From positions 2,503,501-2,567,500 of the forward strand of contig NC_089867.1 in assembly GCF_036373705.1 (NCBI RefSeq): DNA of 64,000 bases. The letters run 5' to 3'. Each line of letters opens with the position of its first letter. Position 1 is the first letter of the stretch. The DNA comes from Amia ocellicauda. Taxonomy: Eukaryota > Chordata > Actinopteri > Amiiformes > Amiidae. The notes under the pieces are model-generated. The model did no database searches. It worked only from the letters and a program-made list of their open reading frames with translations, and was not told the origin of the DNA. Positions 45,701 through 58,621 of this stretch are shown piece after piece. The translations under genes and the position numbers were made by a program.

Positions 45701-48700
45701 TTAGGAGCAATGTCTCAGAGGGGCATAACTAAAGACAACATCCAGGTCTAAGCATAGCTAGCAGTCTTTGCCAGCACCATGTGATGCATGCTCTAGCTTT
45801 GCAAACCCATGTTATCGTTAGTAACATTGATAACCCCTTTATCCAAGATGACGTATAAACATTGAGGGTAACAATCTAGAAAATATGTCTTAAACCATTA
45901 CAATGACGACTGGAGGTCTGATATGGCTTAAGAGTAGTTATTGTGGTGTGTGGGGAAATTCCAGGGCCTGAATTGGCCACTCCATTAAGGGACAATAAAA
46001 CAAACGAATGAAGAAATGTACAAAACCTAAATGGAATTAAATTAGATTTGAGGAGCTCTTATTCCCTGATCCCATAACAGTGCAGGTCCTAAATGAACAA
46101 TTAGATTTGGTAAAAACATTTCAATTTAAAAAAATAATAATAATAGTAATAATAGTCAGAAGATAATCTCACTCGATTCAATCCAATTCAGGCCGTCACT
46201 CAAGTAATGTGAAAGTAATAAAAAAAAAAAAAAAGGAAGCTTACACAATGAGTACATTGCAAAACAAAACAAAAAATATATATTACAAAAACTGCTTACC
46301 GACAGTTACTGCTGCCACCACGGGAGAAACTATTACAGACAATGTCACACCACCTGCAATCACCAAGTTCCTCTTGTGCTTTGAGATATCCTTTCCTTCA
46401 TAACGATTGTGAATCTGGATGGACGAAAGGTCATGTTTAGTGAAAAGGCAGGGCACAAACAAGGCGAATAATTTTCACCATTATTGTTCTGCTAAGTTTT
46501 GAAAAATCACTGGGTGAAAGTTCTCAGATTACACAACAGTGTAAGAGAAGGATAATAAACTGATTACCAAACCAGTGCATATCAACTGCAAGCGCATAAA
46601 CACGAATAAAATGGAGAAAATTTAAGACTGTACTAAAGTGGTACTAATCACAATTGCTCAGTATAGCTGTGGGGGGGCAGCTCAAATGGCACTTCAAGAT
46701 AATAACAATTCAGGTAATTATGTGTATGCTGTAAATGATAGGGCTGAAAATCAATATAGTAACAGTGATCCAGCTGAGCACTGCCTTTTCAGTGGGGAAA
46801 TAATTCATTTTATTTTATTAGGCAATTAAACTGCTGTTTAAAGACTTTAATTTTCAGCCCCCCACAAGCATATTCTGACATTTTTTTAAACATACTTGAA
46901 AAAGTAAAAATATCAATCCCTTCCCTTATGGATGACTTGAGAGAAAAGGCAAAAAGCTTTGTGATGGGTATTAGCCAATTCATTCTAACTGTCGGCGCTC
47001 AAAACTTGTGTACACTCAACACACCTTAGAGAATGTAAAAATACAGCAGCTCAGTCAACTTTACTTCTTATCCTGGTGTGCATTTTAATAATAGTGGTCA
47101 CAAGATCTTGAAGTGCCCTTGAAACATTCTGCCATCACTGAAACCCTCAGTTTACCCTTATCTCTGGGTACAAAGATAAAAAGGGTGAAGGTTTTTAATC
47201 TCCTTGCAGAGGTTTATTCTAATGTACATTATCTGTGTTTAAGGTATTTACGAACTCTGAATCTTTCAACCCTTTAATGACAATACATTTCTTATCTCTT
47301 TGAACAGTGAGTGACAGGACACAGTAGAATATATTTGCGGGGCTCATTTGGGAGATGGCATTTATGTCCTACCTTTCTCCCCACGTACACGGGGATACCA
47401 ATGATCATAGCTGGAATTGCAATGCCAGCAATCAGCGCGATCCCCACCGGAGCACCAACCAGAGTGCCCAGCTGCCACAAAATCTTCTTCTTGCGGCTCC
47501 AGGGCTTCTTGCCCCAAAATGTGCATCCTGATGGGCTGTGGGATAGAGGAAGGGTTATACGTGAATACATCCCAGAGAAACCTCTAGGAGATATTCCCTG
47601 AAGCATATATTAGTGCTTTCCCCATGACGCAAGCAAGTCTCACCGCTTTAACACCTTTAACAGTTAACTCCTTAGCGTTCTCCATTTCATTTTTAAATGC
47701 TTTGCCTCAAACCCTTCAAATGGATTGAACGTGCCCCCCCCCCCATTAGGCTGCCATCTATCACTTAAACCAAATGCTAGATTTTACAAATCGGAAAGGA
47801 TCATATATTTAAATATTTTTAAAATTGTTAGTTGCTGCCTTTAAGTGCCTTAATGGTACATAATCAACCATTAAAATGGTTGTGTTGGTATGAATCTGAT
47901 CCTACAAGATTAACTTCAATCTTCTGCCCATGTTGCATGAGCCTTTATGCATAGAATCCTGTTATTAGGCTTACTGTTGTTGAAATCAACAACAAAATCA
48001 AAATATATTTGCTGATGTAGCAGCAATAAAACCAAACCGGTCTACTTGACAAAGGGAGAGGGGTGCACATGTTGGTGCTAGGCCTATGTACCCTGTGAAA
48101 GCACATAGGCAGTTTCCAGGTTTACCTTAAATAGTGCAGGTCAGAGATCTCCTTCATGCAGAGCCAGCAGAACTCGCAGCCGCACACCGCACATGTCATG
48201 TGATTGCAGCTCCCATCATTCATCTTGATAATGTAAGCAGCACATCTTGGACAGGGCTTAATGTCGTCGGCTGCAGAGGAAATCAGTCAGTCACAAAGAC
48301 CAGTCTGTTAACCAGCTAAAGTCGGCACAATCGGTGGCAAAAGACTTGGAAAAAGGCATCTTTGATCAGAACCTCTGCAAAATGGCATAACAAGCTAAAC
48401 CAAAGGGAGATAGTTTGCATTTTTACCACAGAGTAACTAGGATTCGAGCTTGAGCCTGTAAGACCAACATCCTTTCCAGGAAAAAACACTTAAGAGTAAT
48501 GTGTTGACAATACCAAGAAGAGTACAATGCAATTATAATACAACTACCAGGAAGATATAATTGCTGTGATATCGAGCAGAGTAGAATACACAAGTTACTT
48601 TTCAGAAAGGAATATACTCCCTAAAGGCTTTTGGTTTTGCAGTTTATTTACCATATTTTCTGTATGTTGGAAGTCCCATTCCAAAACACAAACAAGGCCT

Positions 48701-51700
48701 TAATTGTAAACTGAAATTGAAGAAACTCAACATTTACTCCTTGGAAAAAAAATACTATCAGCAGGAGATTTATCATATTTATCCTTGAATTGTTACAAAA
48801 ACAATCAAGCAATCTTGTGATGAAATGGAGGATGAGTTATGTCTGCAAGTCTGCAATTTCACTGGATTATTTCATAGCAGTGGTACAGTACAAATTCCCT
48901 GTTGTGTGCTACCTATCTAATTATCTTGACGCAGCAAGTCATGTGGTGCTAAGCCTGCTGGTACCAAGCTGTAATCACCCATTTAAAACCATGTTCCCCA
49001 GAGTTAAAAGGCTTGAAAACACTTGTTATATTTTTGGAAACTGTATAGATAATTTGGCTCTGAATTTTAATAGGCCATGTGTGTTTTTTAGTTTTTCCCC
49101 ACTGTGCATTGATTGTAAGTACTGAGGAAGTTATGTGCAACTCAAACTTGGGATTTTATTAGTTGTGTGTAAATAAGCTGAACCACTACACAACAAAATG
49201 CATATTTGTCAATCCGGAAGCACTAACAAATGGGACATTTGTTTGAGTTGACGTGTGCAGGCTTCAAAAAGGAGCTTGTGTACGTGAGAATGATAAATAC
49301 AGGATTAACTGAGCAGGGAGAGGGCTGCTCCACTGAACTTTGTCTTAAGAAGTTGCAGCCCAGAAAAGAAACTGCTGGAGGGCCAGTGCAGTTGTGGGGG
49401 ACATCAGTTCATTGCAGCACTGTGTGTACCTGCAGCCCCGGACTCCTGGCTGTAGCTGAGGGAGGAGGAACGGATAGTTCTCAGTCTCAGACTCTGGGCC
49501 CTCTGCTGCCGGGCAGCATCACACGTCTGATTGGGGTGCCAGATCTGCTTACAGTGGTAGCAGAACTCGGTCCCACATCCTTCACGCCCACAGGTGATCT
49601 TTGGGCAACTGGCACAGCCGAATGCAATGACCGCATATCTGGAAGATCAAAGCAAAACAAACCGATTAGGGGACAGAAAACAAGGACATCTATTTTATAT
49701 TAAAGTGATGGTGCAATTTCACTAATGCCTTCAAGATCAGCTACACTTTATAAAACAGAAGTGGTTTGTCAAGCAGGGGAAACTTATACCAATCATTCGT
49801 GAGGCATCTATATACATACTGCAAAGTCTGAATTGTTTTATTTGAACAAATGGACAAATCACAACAAGTCTTCACTTCGAAATTTCATCCGTTCAAATTC
49901 TGCCCATATTTCACTAGCAATGATGTTCAAATGCATTTATTTAATTTTGTGAGTAAAATAAAGACCTAACTGCTCAAAATGCTCTACAAACATCGAAACT
50001 TTGGTCAAATTAAACAGATCTCCAAAAAACTATTTAAAATTAATACATATTCTCATGTAGCCTAATATTTGTATTCATCACTATATAAAAGATACTGTAG
50101 GTGATGAAAGGGTCAAAAACTGACATTTGTGAGAAACTCAGTCATTTTTATACTGTTCATGAATGTCACATTTACAAGATTGTGCAAGGAGAAGATAAAA
50201 TTGCTAGGAAAATAAACTACATGCACTTCTAAAAAAAAAAATAAAAAAAAACGTAATACCTTAAACGTCTGCACAGTCCAAACTAAGTATCTGGAGTGCT
50301 TTATCACTCTTGACAAATATACCGAGTACTTGTTACACTAAAAATCAAATTATGCCCAATTTCCCCTTCTCCAAGAGTTAAATACAGCAAGCGACATAAT
50401 TATGCCTACATTGCAGTGAAAATTGTTTTGGATGACTGAGTAACTCATTACCATATCTGTGGGGCTGCATTATAGGATGCTGGATCCCCTTCAAATCACA
50501 GATACAGGACAGACATCCAGCCACACTGAAGCTGGTAAAATGTATTCTGTTTTGCACAGTTAATTTTAAATCTAAATAAAATTGAAAGCAAAAAAACGTT
50601 TCTCCACAACAACCAAAAAAATTTTACATTCTGATATTTGACATTTTCATAAAACATCACAATGAACAAAGCTTCCTATCACAAATTTTGGGCATTTGGG
50701 AATTGTGTATACATCTGCATTTCATAGTATTCTGTGGGCTGGCATTATAATTAATGCTATTCATCAAAGGAGTTCAAATGTGAGAACTTCAGTTAAGGCA
50801 CCAAGATACTAGCTTGCTTAGCATGCAACAGTTGATGGGACTCATGTGCCTGCCTATTACAAAAGGGTTATCGATACATGTCACTGTCAAACTCGGCTGA
50901 TATATCCTTGAGGAAGGTACTTTACATAAATTACTCAAATTAATACATCAGTAAAGGGTGGGTTCCAGCAGTCCAGGGAAAGTACGATTTGAACCCTGAG
51001 TTTACAGCACTAGCCATGATAACCTCTTAAGCTTGTATTGAGCATGATTCAGTGTTTCCACTTGTATTGGCCATTGACTCAGTCTTCTGCCCTGCTGCCA
51101 AAAAAAAAATCTGTACAAACCCAGCAGCATATCTGATCAGATTTCACAAGTGTTGCAGTTTCTCACATTCTAAACTTATAATCCTTGAACATAAATACAA
51201 AAGTACTATGTTAAAAATTAAACCCTTAAGCTTCTGGTCATTAACTCAGACAGTGGGTACAAATGTATATATATTTAGGTTCATATTCTGAATATCAAAC
51301 CAGCAATTACAAGACTTTCCTTAAAAGAAAATTAAAAGGTATTTTAGATATATTGTAACATATACATATATACAAAATCTACAATTCCTGACTATAAATA
51401 CGCTGTGCCAAAACTTTTGGTGACTTTTGTTCCCACTGATTCCCGGCCGCTGCTAACAAAGGAAGCTGAATGAAACCTAACAAACACCAGGACTAGAGGA
51501 CATGCAGCTGCTAAGCCAACCCCATTGTTTCCAGAGGAAAATGTGCTGCAGATGTGTTCCCTCCCGAGTCAATGAACTAATAGTTTCCATTTACAGGTAT
51601 GCTGAATAAAGGACTGAGCCAGGAAAAACACTAGGGCGCCTATAGAGGAAGCTGGGTTGGAATAACAATTGGGGTGAACTTCTAAATTTCCTCTAGTCTT

Positions 51701-54700
51701 TAACAAAAAATTATACATACATTTCATACATTACACACACACACACACGACATCTCTTGTATCCCACACATGGTGTAGTGCATTTAGAATGCTGCTTTAT
51801 TCCACGGCAAAAAAAGAGAAAGCTGAAAAAATACAAAACTCTTTTGAGCTTCTTTCCTTCATTATACAGATTGGGATACTGTGGTTTGTCTTGTGCTCCC
51901 AAACTTCTAAATTGAATATCCAGATCTTGAATTAGAAACAGAAGTCTTAACTTCATACCAAGACTTCTATTAAGTACTGAAGAAAATATTAAAACATAAA
52001 AGTAGTGTTATAGTAATCTCTATTTTTAAGTTTAAGAAAAAAAATCAAATATTTTTTTTTTTAATTGGATGTAGTCCAGTCCTCAGAACAGTGAAAGCTG
52101 GCAAGAAGGAGCTTCAGCAATGAGACTGAAACCTTCCTCTCCAGTTAAAATAGGAAAGGAAAAACTGTCAAAAGCACAACAATATTCATACAATATTTGC
52201 CAGTCAATGTATTTTTGCACACCTGCATGCAAGATGAGCAGGCAAATTGTAAATCCAATCTACAATGAGTTTGTTAAAGATCATGATGCCCTGAGCATCT
52301 ACACTTATTAATCATACTCCCCACATTTGCCAAGCTTAGATCTTAATTTCTAGGCATCGCACCAAAAGGTCACAATGCAATACAGACTCACTGATGTATT
52401 CCGGTTGCTAAACCTCAGGATACCAACAGGCCCCCCATTATCTCTGCTTTCCTCTGAGTTAAGACAAGTGTATAAAGTTTAAGAGCTTTTCATTGCACAG
52501 TATTTATAGAAGTAATTGAAACATGCATAGACACGGAGTTCCAACACTTAAATTATACAATAACTACAAGCTGAGGTTCCTTGATGTCTACTGGCTTCAC
52601 TAACAGAGCTGACAATAGTCTGTCTAGTGTGCACCAGCTGAATACTGATGAGATGAGACACACTGAAGGTCTGAATCAGCAATCTGGCTAAGCAGTTTTT
52701 GGCTTATTGTCGGTAGCAACCGGTCAAGACCTGGTTACACAAGATCCTTTACCTCTTTTGAACATGAGCTTTCCTGTTATGAGCTAGCATGTTATTTTTC
52801 AGTTGTTAAAGGCAATGACGGTAAACTGATATGAGAGGAAAAGCAAAAACAATCCAGACATTAAAGAGGATTCTACATCTCTTGCCTTCATATATAGACT
52901 TTGTTGCAAGAGAACTGGACATTATTCCTTCTTTCTCCGATTCAGAATGTTTTAACTCGGGACTAATTCTTTTTGAAAATTAATTCTCCTCAGATGTCTT
53001 GCGAATTTGACAGTTTAATTCTAGCAAAACAAAGTTCTCCTTCCAATTCTTGCTGAAATGAGAAATTAAACTGGAGAAAAAAAAAAGTAAAGCTTTACCC
53101 CACACACCCGTCTGTCTTGACAGAAGGGAAATACTTATTGCACAGTCATTTAGGATGCACACATTTAGATACCCATATGTTCATGGTACACATTTTAAAT
53201 GGTGCTGTGCACAGCACATTCAAAGTTTTAGGCTACATAAAACGGGTGCAGTACAAGCCTGATATTGTGCTGTGAACAAAAGAGCTGCTGTGAAAAGCCT
53301 GGGGCACACAACACCGTCACTTCTGGTTTTCCTATTCAGAGAGTTGCTGCAGCTGAGCATCAGTGAAGGCTGTGAAGAACAGGGCTTTGTTTGTTTCTCT
53401 GTGCTTATCACACATACACCACCTTTGAAACGATGGACGGCACATGGTGTGAGATGCGTCATAAACACCTGGAAGCTCCTCTGAGCCCAACAATTCAAAG
53501 ACCTGAAGTGGGAGTAACAGACATTACGTTAATGCAGACCCACTGGACTGCGACCAGAAAAGATCAAGATTAGACCGCTAAAAGCAGACGTCCCTGTTGG
53601 TGCATCTGAGGTCGCCAGGCTCACTAGTATCCAATTAAGAATACAGAAGATAAGGGAGGAGAAAGCCATGTAGGAATGCAGAGCAGCCTCCATATTTCAA
53701 CAAAGTTAACCACTGCAAACCCTGTCCACACATCCATAACTAGGTAGGTGATCACACTATTATAGGCTGACACCATAGGATAGGATATTTAAATTGAATC
53801 CAAATGCTAAACTTAAACTGAATATCAAATGGACAAAAACACAAATATGTGCTCACCCCAGAGAATTATCAGAGTCTAAGGTTAAAATTATTCCTCTGGT
53901 CTCTACTCTTACAGGTCTTAATTACAATTTTTTATTTAAAAAAAATTTTTTAAACACCACTGTGTGAGATTCATATCCTCACAGCATGTGATTGAGACTG
54001 TGGGAAATCACATGGAAAAACAAAAAAAAGTCACATTGAGCTAGGTCTCCCCCCTTCGCTCCCCACAAAATATTAATCAAGGGATTTGGGGCCATATGTT
54101 TTTCAAAATGTTTATGTTTCTCATTGGCTAATCCTGTACAGTAATGAGCACTGGATAATAGAGGCCACACAAAACTCAGCCTGGCCCTTCTGGGACTGGA
54201 AATAGAGAAGAGCAGCCAGGGTAGGGGAACTGTCCACTGACTACACACAGCAACTCTCCAGTGTCCACTGGATGACTGCAGGAGGAAACAATCAGTCCCC
54301 CAAACTGGCACTGGAGACATACTCTTTCCATTGCAATTACAAAAGAACAGGCAATCAGTCTGATAATGTGCCCGCTGTTGAAGCACATCAGCGAGTGCAG
54401 TGGTGAGGCTGGGTGAATATCAAATGAATGTTCTAAACTGCAGATCGAAATAATTGCAGATTTTAGAAAATAAATTAAATGAGCTTATGTAACAGGGATG
54501 TCTGGCACAGCACAATGTCTAAAATCTTTAATGTCTCTACACACAAAACTGACATGCAGTGATGTTGTGCAGCCTGTCTGTCTAATATGGGGTTTGGCAC
54601 ATGTCTAGAATCACCACACAGTCCCAGAGCAGCCAAAATCCCAGAATCATGCAGTTGACACAAACATAACAGCACTTCGTGACAGTTTCCTTATGTTTTA

Positions 54701-56622
54701 AGATCATAAAACTGCAGCAATGAAGAATTGCAAAACATCCAATCCAATTAAAGATTTCTGCAGAACTGATGCCTAATTTACCTTTTTTTTACTGCCTTCC
54801 TTGAACAAGCTAGGGTCAGAAATGATTCCCTTCAAACACTTAGATTTATTCAATTCTTCCGTCCTCAATAAGATCAGAAATTGAAAATGAAAAAGGATAT
54901 TTGAGTGCTATTCCTTTTAATAAGAGATCAAAACATGAATATGCTTTTATGTTCATAGACAATTAGGAGACCAAACAAATCCTTGCTCTCTACTGGTCAA
55001 CTGCAGTCCTTTCAGTAACCGGATTAATTCTATGTCAGATCAGCAGGGGTTTTTACATGCCTGTTAAGTAAAGCCCCAAATTACTCACTCCCCCAGTCAG
55101 ATGTCTCGTCAGACTTCAGGGCTTTCCCTGGACTGCGAGCTGTGTGTAGGAGTGATACAAGTCCTGGCAGTCACAGCAGACTCACGGAGAGCATGCCACA
55201 CACTGGGGGCACACAGCTCCACTGACACAGAGAAGTGTCAAGCTGAATATGACACTCTTGCACTGAGCTGTTGCTATGGAACATATGGTAGAACAATGGG
55301 AGGGCACTATTTAGAAAGAACATTGCAGGGTGTGAGACTGTACAGGTGGGACTAACGGTCAGGGCTAAACGGTTGTCAGAGCTCAGAATAATCCAATTTA
55401 GTTTTGTCCCCTCCATTACATGTAACTTGGTAAGTTAAGCATTACCTTTTATTAAGATAACTATGGGGCAGGGTTGGGATGTTTAATAACAAGGAATTAA
55501 TTAGTTCTAACCCAACAATATTCCAGCCTCAGTTACAACAGACATTTACACGGTCTTTCACATTTTGGATTTTGGAACTATTTTCAAGGGAACAGTATTG
55601 TGCTGTGCTGATTCAACTATTGAATACGACAGGGACATCAAACAATTCAAATGTAAACTGTCCTTGGCGTTTCCCCGATTGGATTGTCAACAGTGGAAAA
55701 GGCACAGTGCAATATTGACAGATGGGAGAAACCTCCCCATGTTAGCCTGGGTGGGTATTATATAATAACTGTGGAAACCTGTCTTACTGCTCTGTCATTG
55801 CCCTCTTAGATGAACTGGATAAATGACAATGAAGGCATTAACAGTGACGCTCCCATTTCTCCAGTTCTGATCTTAATTGCCAAGTAGAGAATGTAAAATC
55901 GTATAGGCAATAAAATCTTAAATTTTACTTTCTGCCATATATCTTTTCCCCAATGACCCTCGGAGTGAAAGAGGCTTCACTCACCCGCAGTCAGGCGCAG
56001 GGCACCAGCGGCAGTCTGGATCAGCCACTAGCCAGCGGCGCAGCATGAATTCCTCGTACTTCTCCATGAGCGCGCGGTCGCCCAGGATCATGCGGATGTC
56101 GTGAGGGTTGAAGCGCTCAGAGCACTCAGGGCAGCTGATGTTGACGCGGCTCTCCGAGATCTCAATACGCAGGTACTGGCGCAGGCAATCAGCGCAGGAG
56201 CGGTGGTGGCAGGTCATGATCTCTGGGAAGCGGTCCCGAGAGTGTCTCAGAAGGCACAGCGGGCATTCCAACAGCTCCCCGCCTGTCTTGGAGGAAGAGG
56301 AGGAGGCAGAGGAGGAGGAGGAGGAGGAGGCGGCGGCGGCGGCGGCAGCAGCCGAGGAGGTGGAGGCCACTCCTGCCACTGAAAAGGCTGAGTTCTTGTC
56401 GTTGCACATCTCCGAGTGGATGCTCTCGATGCTGGCGATGCCGTCCACCCCTACATTGTGCTCGCGTGACTTGCGCTTGGTCTCTTTCCGGCGCCGGAAG
56501 AAAGAGCCGAGGGAGATGCGGCGCTTCTTGGGCGCCTTTTTTACTGAAGGCAGGCTGATGGAGGAGGCAGCAGATTGAAGGTCTCGGTCAGAGCCCATCT
56601 GCTGGTGCTTCTGCAGACTCAT
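42070..56622 (-). CDS. rnf19a: RING-IBR-RING E3 ubiquitin ligase RNF19A (Dorfin)
   Basis: Nine coding exons join in phase to 2478 nt (825 aa plus stop; human 838 aa): 56622-55985, 49638-49430, 48270-48126, 47535-47373, 46414-46300, 45435-45274, 44598-44385, 44174-44031, 42757-42070. RING1 shows C120, C123, C138, H140, C143, C146, C164 and C167. The IBR spans exons 1-2. RING2 is in exon 3 with catalytic cysteine C304 in GSCNHMTC. Two hydrophobic segments follow (about 355-383 and 405-440), so it is a membrane-anchored ligase. RBR ligases pass ubiquitin through a RING2 thioester; RNF19A is known to act on misfolded SOD1 and related clients. The C-tail is Ser-rich and ends CIQTEI as in other vertebrates. 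The start chosen is the first ATG ([10 protein letters not shown]), matching human MSLQEHQQMG. A poly-Ala/poly-Ser tract precedes RING1. Confidence 0.97.
43566..44013 (+). mobile_element. 3' end of a CR1/L2-like non-LTR retrotransposon
   Basis: Lies antisense in rnf19a intron 8, ending only about 17 bases from exon 8. The plus strand reads [33 protein letters not shown] and [17 protein letters not shown], the C-terminal reverse transcriptase tail common to these elements. Then come GGGGCGAATGGCCTCCTCTC and a short TTCTTATG-type terminal repeat. It is 5'-truncated and cannot move by itself. Confidence 0.85.
44031..44174 (-). CDS. rnf19a: rnf19a coding exon 8
   Basis: Encodes [20 protein letters not shown] and [10 protein letters not shown]. 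Acceptor CCGTTTCAG, donor GTAAGA; phase 2. Confidence 0.95.
44385..44598 (-). CDS. rnf19a: rnf19a coding exon 7
   Basis: Encodes a conserved Ser/Gly-rich cytosolic stretch: [20 protein letters not shown] and [20 protein letters not shown]. Acceptor CTCTTTCAG, donor GTACAG; phase 2. Confidence 0.95.
45274..45435 (-). CDS. rnf19a: rnf19a coding exon 6
   Basis: Encodes [19 protein letters not shown], completing the second membrane segment, then [15 protein letters not shown]. Acceptor GCTTTGGTAG, donor GTGAGG; phase 1. Confidence 0.96.
46300..46414 (-). CDS. rnf19a: rnf19a coding exon 5
   Basis: Encodes [16 protein letters not shown] and the start of the second hydrophobic segment ([18 protein letters not shown]). 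Acceptor GTCCATCCAG, donor GTAAGC; phase 1. Confidence 0.96.
47373..47535 (-). CDS. rnf19a: rnf19a coding exon 4 (first membrane segment)
   Basis: Encodes [19 protein letters not shown] and a Gly/Ala/Ile-rich hydrophobic stretch ([19 protein letters not shown]). Acceptor ATCCCACAG, donor GTAGGA; phase 0. Confidence 0.96.
48126..48270 (-). CDS. rnf19a: rnf19a coding exon 3 (RING2)
   Basis: Encodes [19 protein letters not shown] and the rest of RING2 through [14 protein letters not shown]. Catalytic C304 is present. Acceptor CCTCTGCAG, donor GTAAAC; phase 2. Confidence 0.96.
48271..49429. other. rnf19a intron 2, nothing recognised
   Basis: AT-rich intronic sequence with short unsupported frames. 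Confidence 0.4.
49430..49638 (-). CDS. rnf19a: rnf19a coding exon 2 (IBR)
   Basis: Encodes [20 protein letters not shown] and [18 protein letters not shown], the IBR zinc ligands, then the basic [16 protein letters not shown] linker. Acceptor GATCTTCCAG, donor GTACAC; phase 1. Confidence 0.96.
50890..51045. repeat. Possible tRNA-derived SINE scraps
   Basis: CCTTGAGGAAGGTACTTTAC on the plus strand and, in reverse, a tRNA-like GGTTCAAATCGTACTTT segment resemble parts of fish tRNA-SINEs, in opposite orientations. Too short and diverged to name. Confidence 0.25.
51731..51749. repeat. (AC)n microsatellite
   Basis: Nine AC repeats in the large rnf19a intron. Confidence 0.8.
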
Positions 56623-56873
56623 GTCTTGAGAATGCGCCAAATTTTGCTCTGTGTGGGTCACATCTATGGGGCTGTGAGCGGGGAGGGAGGGAGGGGTACA
56701 GAGGGGGGTAAGGGAAGGGGGTTGGGGATGGGGGGACAGGGTTTCCAGTACAAAATTGCAGGATTTAAGACATTTTGGCTTCTCCTGCAGGCCGATCACC
56801 TCATTCAATCTTGTGCACCACTTCAAGGTGCACTCTGTTTCCAGGGAGAGAGTATAGTATCCTGAAAAGGTGT
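55985..56873 (-). CDS. rnf19a: rnf19a first coding exon (coding 56622-55985)
   Basis: Acceptor CTTTCAG ends at 56874, then about 250 nt of 5' UTR, then ATG at 56622. Encodes residues 1-213: basic [10 protein letters not shown] region, [13 protein letters not shown], the Ala/Ser tract, complete RING1 and the start of the IBR ([13 protein letters not shown]). Donor GTGAGT; phase 2. Confidence 0.95.
56290..56352 (-). repeat. rnf19a: Trinucleotide-rich coding tract: Ala8-Ser7-Ala-Ser5
   Basis: Residues 91-111 of RNF19A are only Ala and Ser, written by GCC/GCT-type then TCC-type codons. The human protein has an ordinary Ser/Thr/Asn-rich linker at this place. Confidence 0.92.
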
Positions 56874-58620
56874 CTGAAAGAAAACAGGGGAAAGTTAGTA
56901 CAATTCCAAAAGTAAGGCAATGATATATGATGCGGACAATTTTAGAACTTTACCAAAGAGTTTATTTTGACCTTTGAAGGTTGGGAACATTACTGAACAA
57001 AGGACTGCAGTTTTAATAGTACTAATTGGCATATATTTATTGGTGGTGTCATTGTAAACTTTAAATTTGAATGAATAAGTCATTTTTCAGGTAGTTAATA
57101 AATAAAATTTTCAGAACCCAATTTAAAAATCCATGTTATTTAAGATGGTGCTATTTTAATACCCATACAATTGAAGAGAAAAGTTTTGTAACCAAAACAA
57201 CTTCTGACAATCAACATTATATGTATGAAACAAAAAACACAAGAGTAGCCGTAACTGTAACCGGTATATTCGAAAATGCAGACCTCCAACTATAACATGA
57301 CACTTCAGGAGAGAGTATTATACTTTCCTTCGTCAGTATGGTAAAACTGCATTGAGTTCCGTTTCTACCATACTGGTATTTAAACCACACATACTTTTAG
57401 TTATGTCTGACAAGTGGAGTTTATATTCTAATTACTTCAGGTTGTTTGAGAATTTAAGAAAAGCCTGACATTTTTTAAATTTTAATCTTTTAAAGGTGAA
57501 ACATTGGCTATCTTTCCACACACATTCAATATAACCTTACTGCTCCAGTATACAGCTAGTAGACAAAGACTGATGATCAAAAGAAAGTATTGTACACTTC
57601 TACGACCTAACAAGATCTGTATGAGGACCAAGGCTTGTGTGGAAGCAATCATACTTAGTATCTAAAAATTAACTTATAGATGTATATATATGCGCAACAA
57701 TACAGTGCAATTCAAGGCACAATACATTTTACAAATTCAAATTTACACAAGTGTATATGAAATATACAGTAAAGAAATATACGAGGTCTTACAACCTAGC
57801 TGAATGAAGACCTTAGGTGCAGAGGTTGATTAAACAGAGAAAATGTAAATAACCCATAAAACACTTATTTGTAATCATAAAGTCTTGGAGTTTTTTTTAT
57901 TTTTTAGAATTCCTTTTGAAGCCTTTTTGTTTCACTTTTGATTTAATGTAAACTATTTTGCAATGAAATCTGAGAATTCACTTAAGATCCAGAGTTTAAA
58001 ATTGCAATGCCAAATTGGAGCTTGTGAATAACTGTTTCATGACATCTTATAGGAAAGGAAGGAAAGATAAAAGGCTTGAATTGACTAATTCAGCACTGCA
58101 TGTCCCAAAAGCATTAAACTAAGCCATTCCTTGTTGAATTGAAGTGTAAAGGAGACCTGACTTAACTAATGATAAAAAATAGTTTTTAAATGAGATTTAA
58201 GATTGACTATAATTGATCTTTGGATTAGTTAAGTCTTGCAATACATCAATACACAAAAACACTGCCAAAATAACTACGTTTGTTACACTAAATCTGAAAT
58301 TTACAGAATACAACTACTTGTATGAAATTCAAAAACCATTCCCATTATTGAAGGACCAGGGATTCCAAAAGTTTCAAATACATCTCTTATCTGTTAACAC
58401 AGGAAAGTACAGCACAAAAGGTTGATAAACTCACTGGAGTGAGAGGTAATGTACCATTAGACAAACAAAGGGAGCCCGTGTCCTTCTCATGCATGTTTAA
58501 GCTATTGAAATGCATAGTTTAGAGGTTACCTTGAAGACTGAAATATACCACCTCCGAGTACCAAATATTTGAATTATACCGAGAGACTTAAAATACTAAC
58601 CGCTATAAAAACTTACATGT
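56874..58620. other. Sequence 5' of the first rnf19a coding exon
   Basis: Probably intron 1 of rnf19a, because the coding exon begins at an acceptor. No noncoding first exon or promoter could be identified. Confidence 0.45.
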
Positions 58621-58621
58621 A

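Larger units (their letters stand above)
49640..55984. other. rnf19a intron after the RING1 exon (6.3 kb)
   Basis: Long intron with few recognisable features: an AC microsatellite near 51731 and possible SINE-like scraps near 50890-51045. Open frames here are short and unsupported. Confidence 0.5.

Noticed and set aside
49230..49703. 157-codon plus-strand frame
   Set aside because: Antisense to rnf19a exon 2 (the IBR exon).
56101..56578. Plus-strand frame with poly-Glu and poly-Ala runs
   Set aside because: Antisense shadow of the Ser/Ala tract and RING1 of rnf19a exon 1.
56623..56826. In-frame 68-codon extension upstream of the rnf19a ATG
   Set aside because: It has no ATG; it would need a TTG start. 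The MSLQ start matches the human protein, so this is treated as 5' UTR.
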